Counted from the stretch's first letter, positions 1 through 7,834 are shown. The stretch: DNA of 64,000 nt from an uncultured Alistipes sp. (GCA_900550375.1 URRP01000001.1:1-64000), one strand, 5' to 3'. Notes: a model not told the origin generated them from the letters alone. Made by a program: numbers and translations.

Positions 1-470
1 GCGGCATCATCGGCCTGCGGTCGAACATGCTGACCGCCACGGCCGGCGAAGCCATCATGACCCACCGTCTGAAAGGGTTCGAACCGTGGGTCGGGGAGAT
101 CGAGATGCGCACCAACGGCTCGATCATCTCGGGCGAGACCGGCACGGCCTACGCCTACTCGATCGACAAGCTGCAGGACCGCGGGCGCTTCTTCATCAGC
201 CCGATGGAGCAGGTCTACGAAGGACAGGTCATCGGCGAGCACACGCGGCAGAACGACATCACGGTGAACGTCACCAAGGCCAAGCAGCTCACCAACATGC
301 GGGCATCGGGTTCGGACGACAAAACGTCGATCGCCCCGCCGAAGGTCTTCACGCTGGAGGAGGCCCTCGAATACATCCAGGGCGACGAATATGTCGAGGT
401 TACGCCCCATTCGATGCGCCTCAGGAAGATTCTGCTGAACGAGAACGACCGCAAACGCGCGGCAAAATAA
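1..470 (+). CDS. typA: Ribosome-associated GTPase TypA/BipA, C-terminal part (5' truncated)
   Basis: Only the last ~156 codons are in the window; the frame is open from base 3 and stops at TAA 468-470. The visible part is the C-terminal end of TypA/BipA, a translational GTPase of the EF-G family that binds the 70S ribosome and helps 50S assembly and stress adaptation. The family-typical stretch with GIIGLRSN, then THRLKGFEPW and the Bip-specific tail with NVTKAKQLTNMRASGSD is plainly readable. The basic tail (RLRK, NDRKR) suits rRNA contact. The GTPase domain is outside the window. The next gene starts 11 bases downstream. Confidence 0.96.
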   Translation, partial: GIIGLRSNMLTATAGEAIMTHRLKGFEPWVGEIEMRTNGSIISGETGTAYAYSIDKLQDRGRFFISPMEQVYEGQVIGEHTRQNDITVNVTKAKQLTNMRASGSDDKTSIAPPKVFTLEEALEYIQGDEYVEVTPHSMRLRKILLNENDRKRAAK

Positions 471-480
471 CCCCGGAACA

Positions 481-795
481 ATGGACCATTTCACCCTTTC
501 GTTGGCCGTAGGCGCCGCTGCCGGGGCGCTGGTGGCCATCCCGATGATTGCCCAGAAAGCGTCGTTCCGACACTGCGTCGCAGCGTTCTGCACCTACCTG
601 TTCGCCGCCGTCATCACGTTTTACAGCGACCTGCCCTACCTGCCCTGGTGGGCCGACGGCATGGGCGTCGCGCTGATGATCGCCATCCCTGCGGCAACGG
701 TCGGCTCGGGCAAGGAGAGCCGTCCCGTGCCGACGCTGCTCAACGCCGTACTGGTCGGCTTCCTGATAAGCGTCGCGGAACGCTATCTGGCATGA
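481..795 (+). CDS. Small integral membrane protein, unknown function
   Basis: A 104-residue, strongly hydrophobic protein with about three or four predicted membrane segments (residues ~5-22, ~30-47, ~58-74, ~85-100) and few charges. It follows typA by 10 bases and is probably cotranscribed, ending just before a strong terminator. I do not recognise a family. Compact start after the typA stop, good codon use and the downstream terminator argue that it is a real gene. Confidence 0.7.
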   Translation: MDHFTLSLAVGAAAGALVAIPMIAQKASFRHCVAAFCTYLFAAVITFYSDLPYLPWWADGMGVALMIAIPAATVGSGKESRPVPTLLNAVLVGFLISVAERYLA

Positions 796-827
796 TAAAA
801 AAACGGACTCCGGTCCGTTTTTTTTGC
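796..827 (+). terminator. Rho-independent terminator after typA operon
   Basis: An A-run, the self-complementary core ACGGACtCCGGTCCGT and a run of eight T form a hairpin with a U tail immediately after the small membrane protein gene. The A and T tracts on both flanks could let it work in either direction. Confidence 0.8.
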
Positions 828-883
828 ATAGTCCGTGCAGTATCAGGACATTGGCTCCGTTTTAAGGAAAACCTCAAACTCCT

Positions 884-1513
884 ATGAAAAAACTTTGCTT
901 CTTATGGCTCCTGCTGCCGCTTGCGTTCGGCAGCTGCGATGACGACGACGAATCGCGCGTCGAAACCTGGACCGTCGCTTCCGAAAAAGGCGTCACCGGT
1001 ATCTTCATGGGATTCGGTCACGTTCCCGCCTACATCGTCAAGACAGGTCCTAACGCCGGGTGGCAAACGTTTTCAGGCTCCATCGGGAATTTCACCTTCG
1101 AAAAGGGGTATCAGACCGAGATGCTCGTCCGCATCGACCCGATTCCCGATCCCCCGGCCGACGGTCCCGGATACCGCTACACGATGGAAAAGCCGATCTC
1201 ACGCACGCTGATGCAGTCGGACGTCGACCCGCTGCAATTCAGTCCGGAGTTCGACGTCACCATCGCCTCCGAACGGGGCGATAACCGGATGACCGCCTAC
1301 TGGTTCAAGGACATGCGCTATACCGACCCGCGTTGGGAGCCGTTCCCGTGGGAGATCGAAGGCTTCGATTTCAAGCCGGGTTACGAAGCCCGGCTCCTCA
1401 TCCGCCCCGTCGCCGAATACGACGATGCAAAGGCCGACTACGAGGTGAAATACCACCGGACGAAACTGATCTCGAGCGAGGAAAAGGCCTCCGAAGGAAT
1501 ACCCGTCTCTTAG
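884..1513 (+). CDS. Putative lipoprotein with two DUF4377-like repeats
   Basis: A 209-residue exported protein with a hydrophobic N-terminus ending in a lipobox-like FGSC (Cys18) followed by an acidic DDDDES stretch, typical of Bacteroidota surface or periplasmic lipoproteins. Two internal repeats are visible: residues ~60-105 and ~150-195 both have W-x-x-F...I-x-x-F-x-F-x-x-GY-x-x-x-x-L-x-R-I/P. This pattern resembles the DUF4377 domain; the family link is from memory and moderate. The stop codon lies inside a short hairpin. Function unknown. Confidence 0.7.
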   Translation: MKKLCFLWLLLPLAFGSCDDDDESRVETWTVASEKGVTGIFMGFGHVPAYIVKTGPNAGWQTFSGSIGNFTFEKGYQTEMLVRIDPIPDPPADGPGYRYTMEKPISRTLMQSDVDPLQFSPEFDVTIASERGDNRMTAYWFKDMRYTDPRWEPFPWEIEGFDFKPGYEARLLIRPVAEYDDAKADYEVKYHRTKLISSEEKASEGIPVS

Positions 1514-1598
1514 ACGGGCTTTAGAAAGGGTCGGTGCGGAAATCGGGCTCCGGTGTGCAAAATGCCGATGCAGCCCTAAAACCCGCTTCTTAAGCGGG
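1502..1598. other. Two similar short hairpins between convergent genes
   Basis: CCCGTCTCTTAGACGGG (1502-1518) contains the TAG stop of the upstream gene, and CCCGCTTCTTAAGCGGG (1582-1598) lies just before the 3' end of the convergent gene. Each has a ~7-bp GC-rich stem and a 3-nt loop, without a long T-run. They probably act as transcript ends or 3' stabilisers. Confidence 0.45.
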
Positions 1599-1602
1599 CA
1601 AA

Positions 1603-1968
1603 TCACTTTCGCAGGGTTGCGAACGAGAGGATGTGCCAGGTGACGCCGACTGCCACGAGCAGCAGCGCCAGCTGCGCCCACCACCATCCGGTCAGTATCC
1701 CGAAGATGCAGTAGAGCATCGCGGCCCACATCAGGACGATGGAAAAGACTTTAGCCCGCAGCGGAATGGCTCGGTTTTCGCGGAAATTGCGGATATACTC
1801 GCCGAAACAGCGGTGCGACAGGAGCCACGCATAGAGCCGCGGCGACGAGCGGACCCACAGGGCCGCCGCCAGCAGCAGGAACGGCGTGGTGGGCAGCAGC
1901 GGCAGGAAGATGCCGACGATACCCAGCGCGAGGGCGATGCAGCCCAGTATGGCGAGCAGGGTTTTCAC
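1603..1968 (-). CDS. DUF454 / YbaN-family inner membrane protein
   Basis: About 121 residues with three or four membrane segments. It carries the DUF454/YbaN signature LGIVGIFLPLLPTTPFLLLA near the N-terminus, then a conserved soluble turn with R-A-I-P. Function of the family is unknown. I place the start at a GTG (1968), because a Bacteroidota -7 box TATTTTTG lies at 1973-1980, only 4 nt upstream. The longer frame starting at 2025 would translate across that promoter and lacks family similarity in its first 19 residues. Confidence 0.82.
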   Translation of the reverse strand: MKTLLAILGCIALALGIVGIFLPLLPTTPFLLLAAALWVRSSPRLYAWLLSHRCFGEYIRNFRENRAIPLRAKVFSIVLMWAAMLYCIFGILTGWWWAQLALLLVAVGVTWHILSFATLRK

Positions 1969-1972
1969 GACG

Positions 1973-1980
1973 CAAAAATA
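1973..1980 (-). promoter_or_regulatory. -7 promoter box of the DUF454 gene, nearly leaderless
   Basis: TATTTTTG on the minus strand followed by CGTC and the GTG start. With a start site expected 4-7 nt after the box, the mRNA would begin at or next to the start codon. Confidence 0.55.
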
Positions 1981-2089
1981 ATATAAATTCGGGGCCGGGA
2001 AATGCCGTGCCATGCGATTTTTCATTATCTTTGGTGTCGTAACGGCGCTTTCAGAAGCGGAAGGCCGTGCAGAACAGGCCGCAACCCGG

Positions 2090-2121
2090 TTTGGCTGCCG
2101 TCCGGTTTTTCACTAACTTTG
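2090..2121 (+). promoter_or_regulatory. Promoter of rpiB
   Basis: A canonical Bacteroidota sigma-ABfr promoter: TTTG (2090-2093), a 20-nt spacer and TAACTTTG (2114-2121), leaving a leader of about 25 nt before the ATG at 2152. Confidence 0.75.
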
Positions 2122-2151
2122 TAGAACAGAACACAAATAAACCGATATACG

Positions 2152-2595
2152 ATGAAAAAAATAGGTATCGCCAGCGACCATGCCGGCTACGAAATGAAAG
2201 AATTTCTGGTGGGTTACCTCGACGCCATGGGCTACGAGGTGCTCGATTTCGGACCCCATTCGCCCGAAAGCGTCGATTACGCCGACTTCGCACACCCGCT
2301 GGCCGCGGCCATCGAGCAGGGCGAACTGGAACGCGGCATCGCGCTCTGCGGCTCGGGCGAAGGGATGGCCATGACACTCAACAAGCACCAGGGCATCCGT
2401 GCGGGTCTCTGCTGGGACACCGAGATCGCCTCGCTGATCCGCCGTCACAACAACGCCAACGTCATTGTCTTCCCGGCCCGGTTCATCACCAACGACGAAG
2501 CCGTCAAGATGCTCGATGCCTACTTCGCCGCCGAATTCGAGGGCGGACGCCACGAAGCACGCATCGCCAAGATGCCCGTCGCAGGCTGTAAATAA
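2152..2595 (+). CDS. rpiB: Ribose-5-phosphate isomerase B
   Basis: A 147-residue RpiB/LacAB-family sugar-phosphate isomerase that interconverts ribose 5-phosphate and ribulose 5-phosphate in the non-oxidative pentose phosphate pathway. The N-terminal IGIASDHAGYEMK holds the Asp9-His10 phosphate and ring-opening residues, and the catalytic cysteine is Cys66 in ALCGSGEGM. The length is normal for the family. It has its own clear promoter and runs tail to tail into ispE with only 7 bases between the two stop codons. Confidence 0.95.
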   Translation: MKKIGIASDHAGYEMKEFLVGYLDAMGYEVLDFGPHSPESVDYADFAHPLAAAIEQGELERGIALCGSGEGMAMTLNKHQGIRAGLCWDTEIASLIRRHNNANVIVFPARFITNDEAVKMLDAYFAAEFEGGRHEARIAKMPVAGCK

Positions 2596-2602
2596 ACGGG
2601 AT

Positions 2603-3415
2603 TCACAATTCGAAAACGAAGGGCGAGACGGCGTTCAGTCGTCCGCCTTTTTCGTGTCCGGCGAAGAGCCCGAAGACCGCCGATCCGCTGCCCGACATCG
2701 AGGCATACACGGCCCCCTCGGCGAGCAGGCGTTCCTTTGCGGCGCGGATGGCCGGGTGTGCTTCGAAGATATGCGTTTCGAAATCGTTGGTCACCAGCCC
2801 CTGCCACTCCGCGACGGGCCGCCGCAGACGCTCCGCCAACGGCACCTCCGGCACCCGGGGCCGCACCCCGGCATAGGCTTCGCGCGTCGAGACTCCCTCG
2901 CCGGGTTTGACGATCACGAGCGTCATTCCGCTCAGGTCCAGCGGGAAAGGTGTCATCACCTCACCTCTTCCCTTACATAACTGCGGCGAATTGCGGACAA
3001 AAAAAGCCGTGTCGCTGCCCAGTTCGGCGGCGCACGCTATCAGCTCCGCCTCGGACAAACCCAATGCAAACAGCTCATTCAGGGCGAGCAGCACCGTCGT
3101 ACCGTCCGACGAACCGCCTCCCAGCCCGGCCCCGAACGGCACACGCTTGTCGAGACGAATCCCGACCCCGTCCACGCCGTAACGCCGCTGCATCAGGCGG
3201 AAGGCTTTGAGACAGATGTTGTCTTCCGGAGCGCAGTCCACGGCCAGCCCTTCGGCGCGGAACGTGACGCCGGGCGCTCCGGTGCGCGTCACCTCCACCT
3301 CGTCGTAAAGGCCCCGGACGGGAAACATCACGGTTTCCAGTTCGTGAAATCCGTCCGCGCGGCGGCGCAGGATGTCGAGGCCCAGATTTATTTTGCAGTT
3401 TGCCTGTAAGATCAT
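2603..3415 (-). CDS. ispE: 4-diphosphocytidyl-2-C-methyl-D-erythritol kinase
   Basis: A 270-residue GHMP kinase of the MEP isoprenoid pathway, phosphorylating the 2-hydroxyl of CDP-ME. Visible are the N-terminal substrate motif ANCKINLGLDI (Lys8), the ATP-binding glycine loop FGAGLGGGSSDG (~residue 90) and the C-terminal GHMP motif SMSGSGSAVFG. The start is the ATG at 3415, exactly where family similarity begins; the open frame continues far upstream but antisense to the next gene. Its -7 box (3420-3427) is only 4 nt before the start codon, so the message is probably leaderless. A partner MEP gene, ispD, is at 20.1 kb. Confidence 0.95.
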   Translation of the reverse strand: MILQANCKINLGLDILRRRADGFHELETVMFPVRGLYDEVEVTRTGAPGVTFRAEGLAVDCAPEDNICLKAFRLMQRRYGVDGVGIRLDKRVPFGAGLGGGSSDGTTVLLALNELFALGLSEAELIACAAELGSDTAFFVRNSPQLCKGRGEVMTPFPLDLSGMTLVIVKPGEGVSTREAYAGVRPRVPEVPLAERLRRPVAEWQGLVTNDFETHIFEAHPAIRAAKERLLAEGAVYASMSGSGSAVFGLFAGHEKGGRLNAVSPFVFEL

Positions 3416-3448
3416 GGAACAAAGGTAAGAATTTTCTATTTTTGCCGT
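3416..3448. promoter_or_regulatory. Compact divergent promoter pair for ispE and the GSCFA gene
   Basis: The 33 bases between the two start codons hold TACCTTTG on the minus strand (3420-3427) and TATTTTTG on the plus strand (3437-3444). Each box ends 4 nt before its own ATG. The upstream -33 regions must therefore lie over or inside the opposite gene. Confidence 0.65.
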
Positions 3449-4414
3449 ATGAAATTCCGCACCGAAATCGAAACATCGCCCCTCGGGGTGCAGATAGGCT
3501 ATGAAAACCGCGTGCTGACACTCGGTTCGTGCTTCGCCGCTCACATCGCCGAAAAGCTCGCCGGGGCGAAATTCCGCGTCACGGCGAATCCTTCGGGCAT
3601 CCTGTTCAACCCGCTGTCGATCGCCGCGGCGATTCGCAGTTACGCCGATTCCGTTCCCGTCACCCGCGAAGAGTTGGGATATGACGGCGACGTATGGTAC
3701 CATTTCGGGTTCCACGGCGATTTCTCGGCCCCGACGGCCGAAGAGGCCCTCGGGCGGATGAACGCCGCACGGCAGGCCGGGACCGAAGCGCTCCGCACGT
3801 CCGACCGCGTGATCCTCACATTCGGCACGGCATGGGTCTATGAGCGTGAAGGCGAGGTCGTTGCCAACTGTCACCGGAGACCCGCCGCGGAGTTTTCGAG
3901 AAGACGGCTTTCGGTCGGGGAGATCGTCGGAACTTTCGCGAAACTGATTGAAGGACCGCTCGCCGGAAAGCAGATCATCCTGACGGTCAGTCCGGTACGG
4001 CACATCGGAGACACCCTGGCGGGCAACGCCGTGAGCAAGGCCGCGCTGCGGCTGGCCGCGGAGGAGCTGAAGCAACGGTTTAACTGCGTCGAATATTTCC
4101 CGGCCTATGAAATAGTTACGGACGACCTGCGCGACTACCGTTTCTATGCTGACGATCTGGTGCATCCCGCCCCGCAGGCCGTCGCCTACATCTGGGAGAA
4201 ATTCACCGCCGCGGCCCTCTCCGACCGCGCCCGGAACCTGCTCCCGGAGGCCGAAGCCATCGCCGCCGCAGCGGCCCACCGTCCCCGCAACCCGCAGGGC
4301 GAGGCGCACCGCGCCTTCTGCCGCCGCCAGCTGGAACGCATCGCCGCACTCCCGGAGATGGATTTTCAGTCCGAGGCCGAATATTTCCGCCGATGTCTCG
4401 AAATAAATTCGTAA
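3449..4414 (+). CDS. GSCFA domain-containing protein
   Basis: A 321-residue protein with the name-giving motif LTLGSCFA at residues ~23-30, and later LTFGTAWVYE, TVSPVRH and DLVHPAPQAV, the conserved blocks of the GSCFA family. The family has an SGNH/GDSL-like look: the Ser of GSCFA, and the Asp and His of D-x-V-H, would make a catalytic set. The substrate is unknown. No signal peptide is seen. The start is fixed by the promoter box at 3437-3444. Its stop codon is embedded in the promoter of the next gene. Confidence 0.9.
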   Translation: MKFRTEIETSPLGVQIGYENRVLTLGSCFAAHIAEKLAGAKFRVTANPSGILFNPLSIAAAIRSYADSVPVTREELGYDGDVWYHFGFHGDFSAPTAEEALGRMNAARQAGTEALRTSDRVILTFGTAWVYEREGEVVANCHRRPAAEFSRRRLSVGEIVGTFAKLIEGPLAGKQIILTVSPVRHIGDTLAGNAVSKAALRLAAEELKQRFNCVEYFPAYEIVTDDLRDYRFYADDLVHPAPQAVAYIWEKFTAAALSDRARNLLPEAEAIAAAAAHRPRNPQGEAHRAFCRRQLERIAALPEMDFQSEAEYFRRCLEINS

Positions 4415-4419
4415 ATTTG
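4412..4419 (+). promoter_or_regulatory. -7 box overlapping the GSCFA stop codon
   Basis: TAAATTTG begins with the TAA stop of the GSCFA gene and lies 19 nt before the ATG at 4439, giving the following gene its own likely promoter. Confidence 0.55.
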
Positions 4420-4438
4420 CGGCCAATTCACCACACAG

Positions 4439-6004
4439 ATGACAAAAAAACTCTTTCTATATGCCATAGCCGCTGCGGCGGCATTCCAGAGCGCCGCGGC
4501 ACAGCCCCGGCTGATCGTGCAGATCGTCGTCGGCTCGATGCGCGGCGAAGACCTCGACCGCTATGCCGCGAACTTCGGCGAAGGGGGCTTCCGGCGCCTC
4601 ACCGAAGGCGGCACGGTCTACACCGACAGCCGCTACGACTACCTGCAAACCACCACGCCCGTCTCGCTGGCCACGCTCACCACGGGGGCCATGCCCTCGA
4701 CCCACGGCGTGATAGGTTCCCGCTGGGTCGATTACACCACCAACCGGGTCGTCGAACTCACGGCCGGACGCAAGGGCCCCGGCGCCTACCACCTGATCGC
4801 CCCGACGCTCTCGGAGACGCTCCTGCAACATGCCCCCGGCAGCCGCGCGGTGACCGTCGCCGCCGAAGCGGTGTCGGCCGTGGTGATGGCCGGACGCGGC
4901 GGAGAGGTCTTCTGGCTCGACTCGGCACGCTGCGACTGGACGACCTCGCCGTATTATGCGCCGGGCGTTCCCGAATGGATCGAGCGCAGCAACCGCGAGC
5001 GTTACAACCTCTCGTACATCACGACCGAATGGCGCACGCTGCTCGAACGCGGCCGCTACCTCAACACCCGCAACCACGACATCGCACTGGCGGGCAAGAG
5101 CAAGAAAGACAAGGACCTGAACGGTGCGGGACGCCTGAAACCGGCAAACGATTTCGAACGTCTGCTCTACACCCCGGCGGGCAACACCGCCGTGCTGGGG
5201 CTGGCCAAGCAGGCCATTGCACAGTATAAACTCGGGGACGACAAGGTGCCCGACCTGCTGAACATCTGCCTCGACACGCCGCGCCGCATCAGCGAAGCCT
5301 ACGGTCCCGAGTCGATCGAGGTCGAGGACATGTACTACCGGCTGGACCGCGACCTGGCGGATTTCCTGACTTTCGTCTTCGCGCAGGTCAGGGACGGAAA
5401 CGCCCTGGTGGTGCTCACCTCGGACCACGGCACCAGCCCCTCCTACGACGCGGGGCCCGACGAGGCCGACCGTTTCAACCCGCGGCAGTTCGAGGTGATT
5501 GTCAACGGATTCCTCAACGTCCGCTACGGCGTCGGCGACTGGGTGGTGGAGTACAGCGACCGGAGCGTGTGGCTCAACCACAACCTCATCTACGAACGGG
5601 GCCTGAACCTCGCGGAGGTGCAGAACGAGGTGGCCATCTTCGCCATGCAGTTCAGCGGCATCTCCCACGCGCTGGCCGCCACGGCCATGCGCACGAGCTA
5701 TTTCGGCAGCGGATACGCCCGCCGGATGCAGAACAGCTTCTACCCCCGGCGTTCGGGCGACGTGATTCTGAACCTGATGCCCGGATGGATCGAGGAGCAG
5801 GAACGCTGCTGGTCGATGTCGGGTTCGATGTACGGATACGACACCGAGGTGCCGCTGGTGTTCTACGGCAAGGGTGCGGGGATGCAGCGGGTGAACCGCC
5901 GCGTGGACATGACCGCCATGGCCCCGACGCTGGCGCGGCTGGCGGGCGTGCGCGAACCGGCGGCCTCGGAAGGCGGAGCGCTGGCGGAGATCGTGGATTT
6001 GTAA
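4439..6004 (+). CDS. Secreted alkaline-phosphatase-superfamily protein, probable pseudoenzyme
   Basis: A 521-residue protein with a signal peptide (cleavage near AAAQ, residues ~19-22) and the full-length fold of the PafA/nucleotide pyrophosphatase branch of the alkaline phosphatase superfamily. The nucleophile threonine is kept (Thr73 in QTTTPVS), as are Asp329-His330 of the TSDHG motif. The remaining active-site residues expected from PafA appear replaced. Gly32 stands for the first metal Asp (VVGSMR instead of VVDQMR). D-x-x-x-H becomes R-x-x-x-E before YGPES. The Asn after THGV is Ser, the K-x-R pair is E-x-V, and the C-terminal metal His is Ser in SGSMYGYDTEVP. Fold assignment is firm; loss of catalysis is inferred from a remembered alignment. 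Gene context suggests an operon with sufE 22 bases downstream. Confidence 0.85.
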   Translation: MTKKLFLYAIAAAAAFQSAAAQPRLIVQIVVGSMRGEDLDRYAANFGEGGFRRLTEGGTVYTDSRYDYLQTTTPVSLATLTTGAMPSTHGVIGSRWVDYTTNRVVELTAGRKGPGAYHLIAPTLSETLLQHAPGSRAVTVAAEAVSAVVMAGRGGEVFWLDSARCDWTTSPYYAPGVPEWIERSNRERYNLSYITTEWRTLLERGRYLNTRNHDIALAGKSKKDKDLNGAGRLKPANDFERLLYTPAGNTAVLGLAKQAIAQYKLGDDKVPDLLNICLDTPRRISEAYGPESIEVEDMYYRLDRDLADFLTFVFAQVRDGNALVVLTSDHGTSPSYDAGPDEADRFNPRQFEVIVNGFLNVRYGVGDWVVEYSDRSVWLNHNLIYERGLNLAEVQNEVAIFAMQFSGISHALAATAMRTSYFGSGYARRMQNSFYPRRSGDVILNLMPGWIEEQERCWSMSGSMYGYDTEVPLVFYGKGAGMQRVNRRVDMTAMAPTLARLAGVREPAASEGGALAEIVDL

Positions 6005-6026
6005 GGACTTTCAATCAACACACAGC

Positions 6027-6443
6027 ATGGACAAGATACAGGACGAAATCATCGAGGAATTTTCCGTCTTCGACGACTGGCTGGACAAATACGACTACCT
6101 GATCGGCCTGAGCGAAACGCTCCCCCCGATCGCCCCCGAACACCGCACCGGGCAGTACCTGATCGAAGGCTGCCAGTCGCGGGTGTGGGTCGATGCAAGG
6201 TTCGAAGACGGACGGGTTTACTACTCGGCAGACAGCGACGCCATAATAACCAAGGGCATTATCGCGTTATTGATCCGCGTACTGAACGGACGCACGCCGC
6301 AGGAGATTCTCGACACGGAACTCTATTTCATCGACGCCATCGGACTGGCGGCCAACCTCTCGCCGACACGGGCCAACGGGCTGGTGTCGATGGTCAAGCA
6401 GATGCGGTTGTACGCGCTGGCATACGCAAGCAAAAACAAGTAA
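6027..6443 (+). CDS. sufE: Cysteine desulfuration protein SufE
   Basis: A 138-residue SufE-family protein. It takes persulfide sulfur from the cysteine desulfurase SufS and passes it to the SufBCD scaffold. The acceptor is Cys49 in the diagnostic IEGCQSRVW loop, and the C-terminal half has the conserved GIIALLIRVLNG and LSPTRANGL helices. sufS and sufBCD are not in this window. A SufT-like gene follows after 4 bases, so the two are likely cotranslated. Confidence 0.95.
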   Translation: MDKIQDEIIEEFSVFDDWLDKYDYLIGLSETLPPIAPEHRTGQYLIEGCQSRVWVDARFEDGRVYYSADSDAIITKGIIALLIRVLNGRTPQEILDTELYFIDAIGLAANLSPTRANGLVSMVKQMRLYALAYASKNK

Positions 6444-6447
6444 AGCA

Positions 6448-6768
6448 ATGACACCCGAAGAGATTCTGCAGGTGGAAAAAGACATCGTCGCCACCCTCAA
6501 GAACATATACGACCCCGAAATCCCGGTCAACATCTACGACCTGGGGCTGATCTACGAAATCGACTACACGCCCGACGGCGTGGCGACGATCCGCATGACG
6601 CTCACGGCCCCCAACTGCCCGATGGCCGACATGCTGGTCGAGGACGTGAACATACAGGTCGGCAAGGTCAAGGGCGTGAAATCGGTGAACGTCATCCTCA
6701 CGTTCGACCCCGTGTGGGACAAGAGCATGATGTCCGAAGAGGCGCTGCTGGAACTCAACATGTTCTGA
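6448..6768 (+). CDS. MIP18/DUF59 family Fe-S assembly factor, SufT-like
   Basis: A 106-residue single-domain DUF59 protein (residues ~8-95) with DPEIPVNIYDLGLIY and LTAPNCPMAD, whose Cys57 is the conserved reactive cysteine of the SufT/PaaD group. These proteins help mature Fe-S proteins. Adjacency to sufE supports the Fe-S role rather than phenylacetate degradation. The stop is one base before the next ATG. Confidence 0.9.
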   Translation: MTPEEILQVEKDIVATLKNIYDPEIPVNIYDLGLIYEIDYTPDGVATIRMTLTAPNCPMADMLVEDVNIQVGKVKGVKSVNVILTFDPVWDKSMMSEEALLELNMF

Positions 6769-6769
6769 G

Positions 6770-7726
6770 ATGGCGGACGCGGCGGTACATACGGTGGAAC
6801 GGCTGCAGGCCGGAGCCGGAGCGTACGCCTGCGGCGGTTATCTGGGCGGACTCAACACGCTCCAGCGGACCGAAATATGCACGGCGCTGATCTTCGACCG
6901 CCTCAGCCGCAAGATGCGTCTGGTGGAGACGCTCCGCAGCGAAGCCGAAGACAACTGGAACCAGACCTTCTACCTGCTCTATTTCCGCACGCTGGGCGAC
7001 CGCCGCAATCAGGAAGCCTGCCTCGAACTGGCCCGGCGCGTGCCTTACCGAATCGTGCTGCGCGAACGGCTGGCCCCGCACGCCGTCGAGGCGATGCTCT
7101 TCGGCGCCTCGGGACTGCTGGAGCTTTACCGCAACGACACCTACACGCTCGACCTGAAACGCAGTTTCGAATACCTCGCGGCCAAATACGGAATCGAACC
7201 GATGGAGGCTTCGGCATGGACGCTGACGGAGATACGTCCGGCCAACCATCCGGTGCTGCGGCTGGCGCAGGCCGCGGAGTTCTTCACGCAGGACGAGTTC
7301 GTGATGGAGCGTGCCATGGCCTGCCGCACGGAGGAGGAGGTCCGGGAGCTGTTCTGCATCGAGGCTTCGCCCTACTGGCGCACGCACCACATCCCCGGCG
7401 CCGAGAGCGACGAAAGTCCCAAGCGCATCGGAGCTTTCAAAGCCAACATCATCGGCATCAACCTGGTCGCGGTCCTGCAGTTCGCCTACGGCAGCTACAC
7501 GGGCAACGAACGGCTGCGCGACAGCGCCCTGACGCTGATGGAGCGCCTGCCGGCCGAGGACAACCGCTACATGCGCGACTGGAAGGCCGCAGGGGTCGGT
7601 CCCCGCAACGCCTTCGAATCGCAGGCCCTGCTGCAGCTGGCCACCGAATACTGCGCCGAAAGACGCTGCGCGGAGTGTCCGATCGGACGGCGCATCCTGC
7701 GCCAAACGGTTGCGGCGGAGGACTGA
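6770..7726 (+). CDS. DUF2851 family protein, C-terminal portion only
   Basis: A 318-residue protein whose central and C-terminal blocks match DUF2851. Recognisable are RLSRKMRLVE, then DNWNQTFYLLYFRTLGDRRNQ, an ANHP motif and a C-terminal Cys pair (CAECPIG). Typical DUF2851 proteins are about 420-440 residues and begin with a block beginning around a conserved acidic GPDF region. That block is absent here, and the upstream sequence is fully used by the SufT-like gene, so the N-terminal domain is missing rather than overlooked. Function unknown. The ATG sits one base after the upstream stop, indicating translational coupling with the Fe-S genes. Confidence 0.8.
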   Translation: MADAAVHTVERLQAGAGAYACGGYLGGLNTLQRTEICTALIFDRLSRKMRLVETLRSEAEDNWNQTFYLLYFRTLGDRRNQEACLELARRVPYRIVLRERLAPHAVEAMLFGASGLLELYRNDTYTLDLKRSFEYLAAKYGIEPMEASAWTLTEIRPANHPVLRLAQAAEFFTQDEFVMERAMACRTEEEVRELFCIEASPYWRTHHIPGAESDESPKRIGAFKANIIGINLVAVLQFAYGSYTGNERLRDSALTLMERLPAEDNRYMRDWKAAGVGPRNAFESQALLQLATEYCAERRCAECPIGRRILRQTVAAED

Positions 7727-7736
7727 ACGGCGTATA

Positions 7737-7768
7737 TTTTGGCTTTTCCAGAAAAATAGTTACTTTTG
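7737..7768 (+). promoter_or_regulatory. Promoter of the MBOAT/SGNH pair
   Basis: TTTTGG (7737-7742), about 18 nt spacer and TACTTTTG (7761-7768), a Bacteroidota-type promoter. The leader to the ATG at 7835 is about 60 nt. Confidence 0.6.
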
Positions 7769-7834
7769 CGCAACGTCACGCTCCCGACGGCAGACCCGGG
7801 CTCCGGCAATCTGCCGTAAATTGTGTTAACACCC

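Noticed and set aside
2603..4426. A 607-residue version of IspE
   Set aside because: The N-terminal 337 codons are antisense to the GSCFA gene and have no kinase similarity; the true start is 3415.
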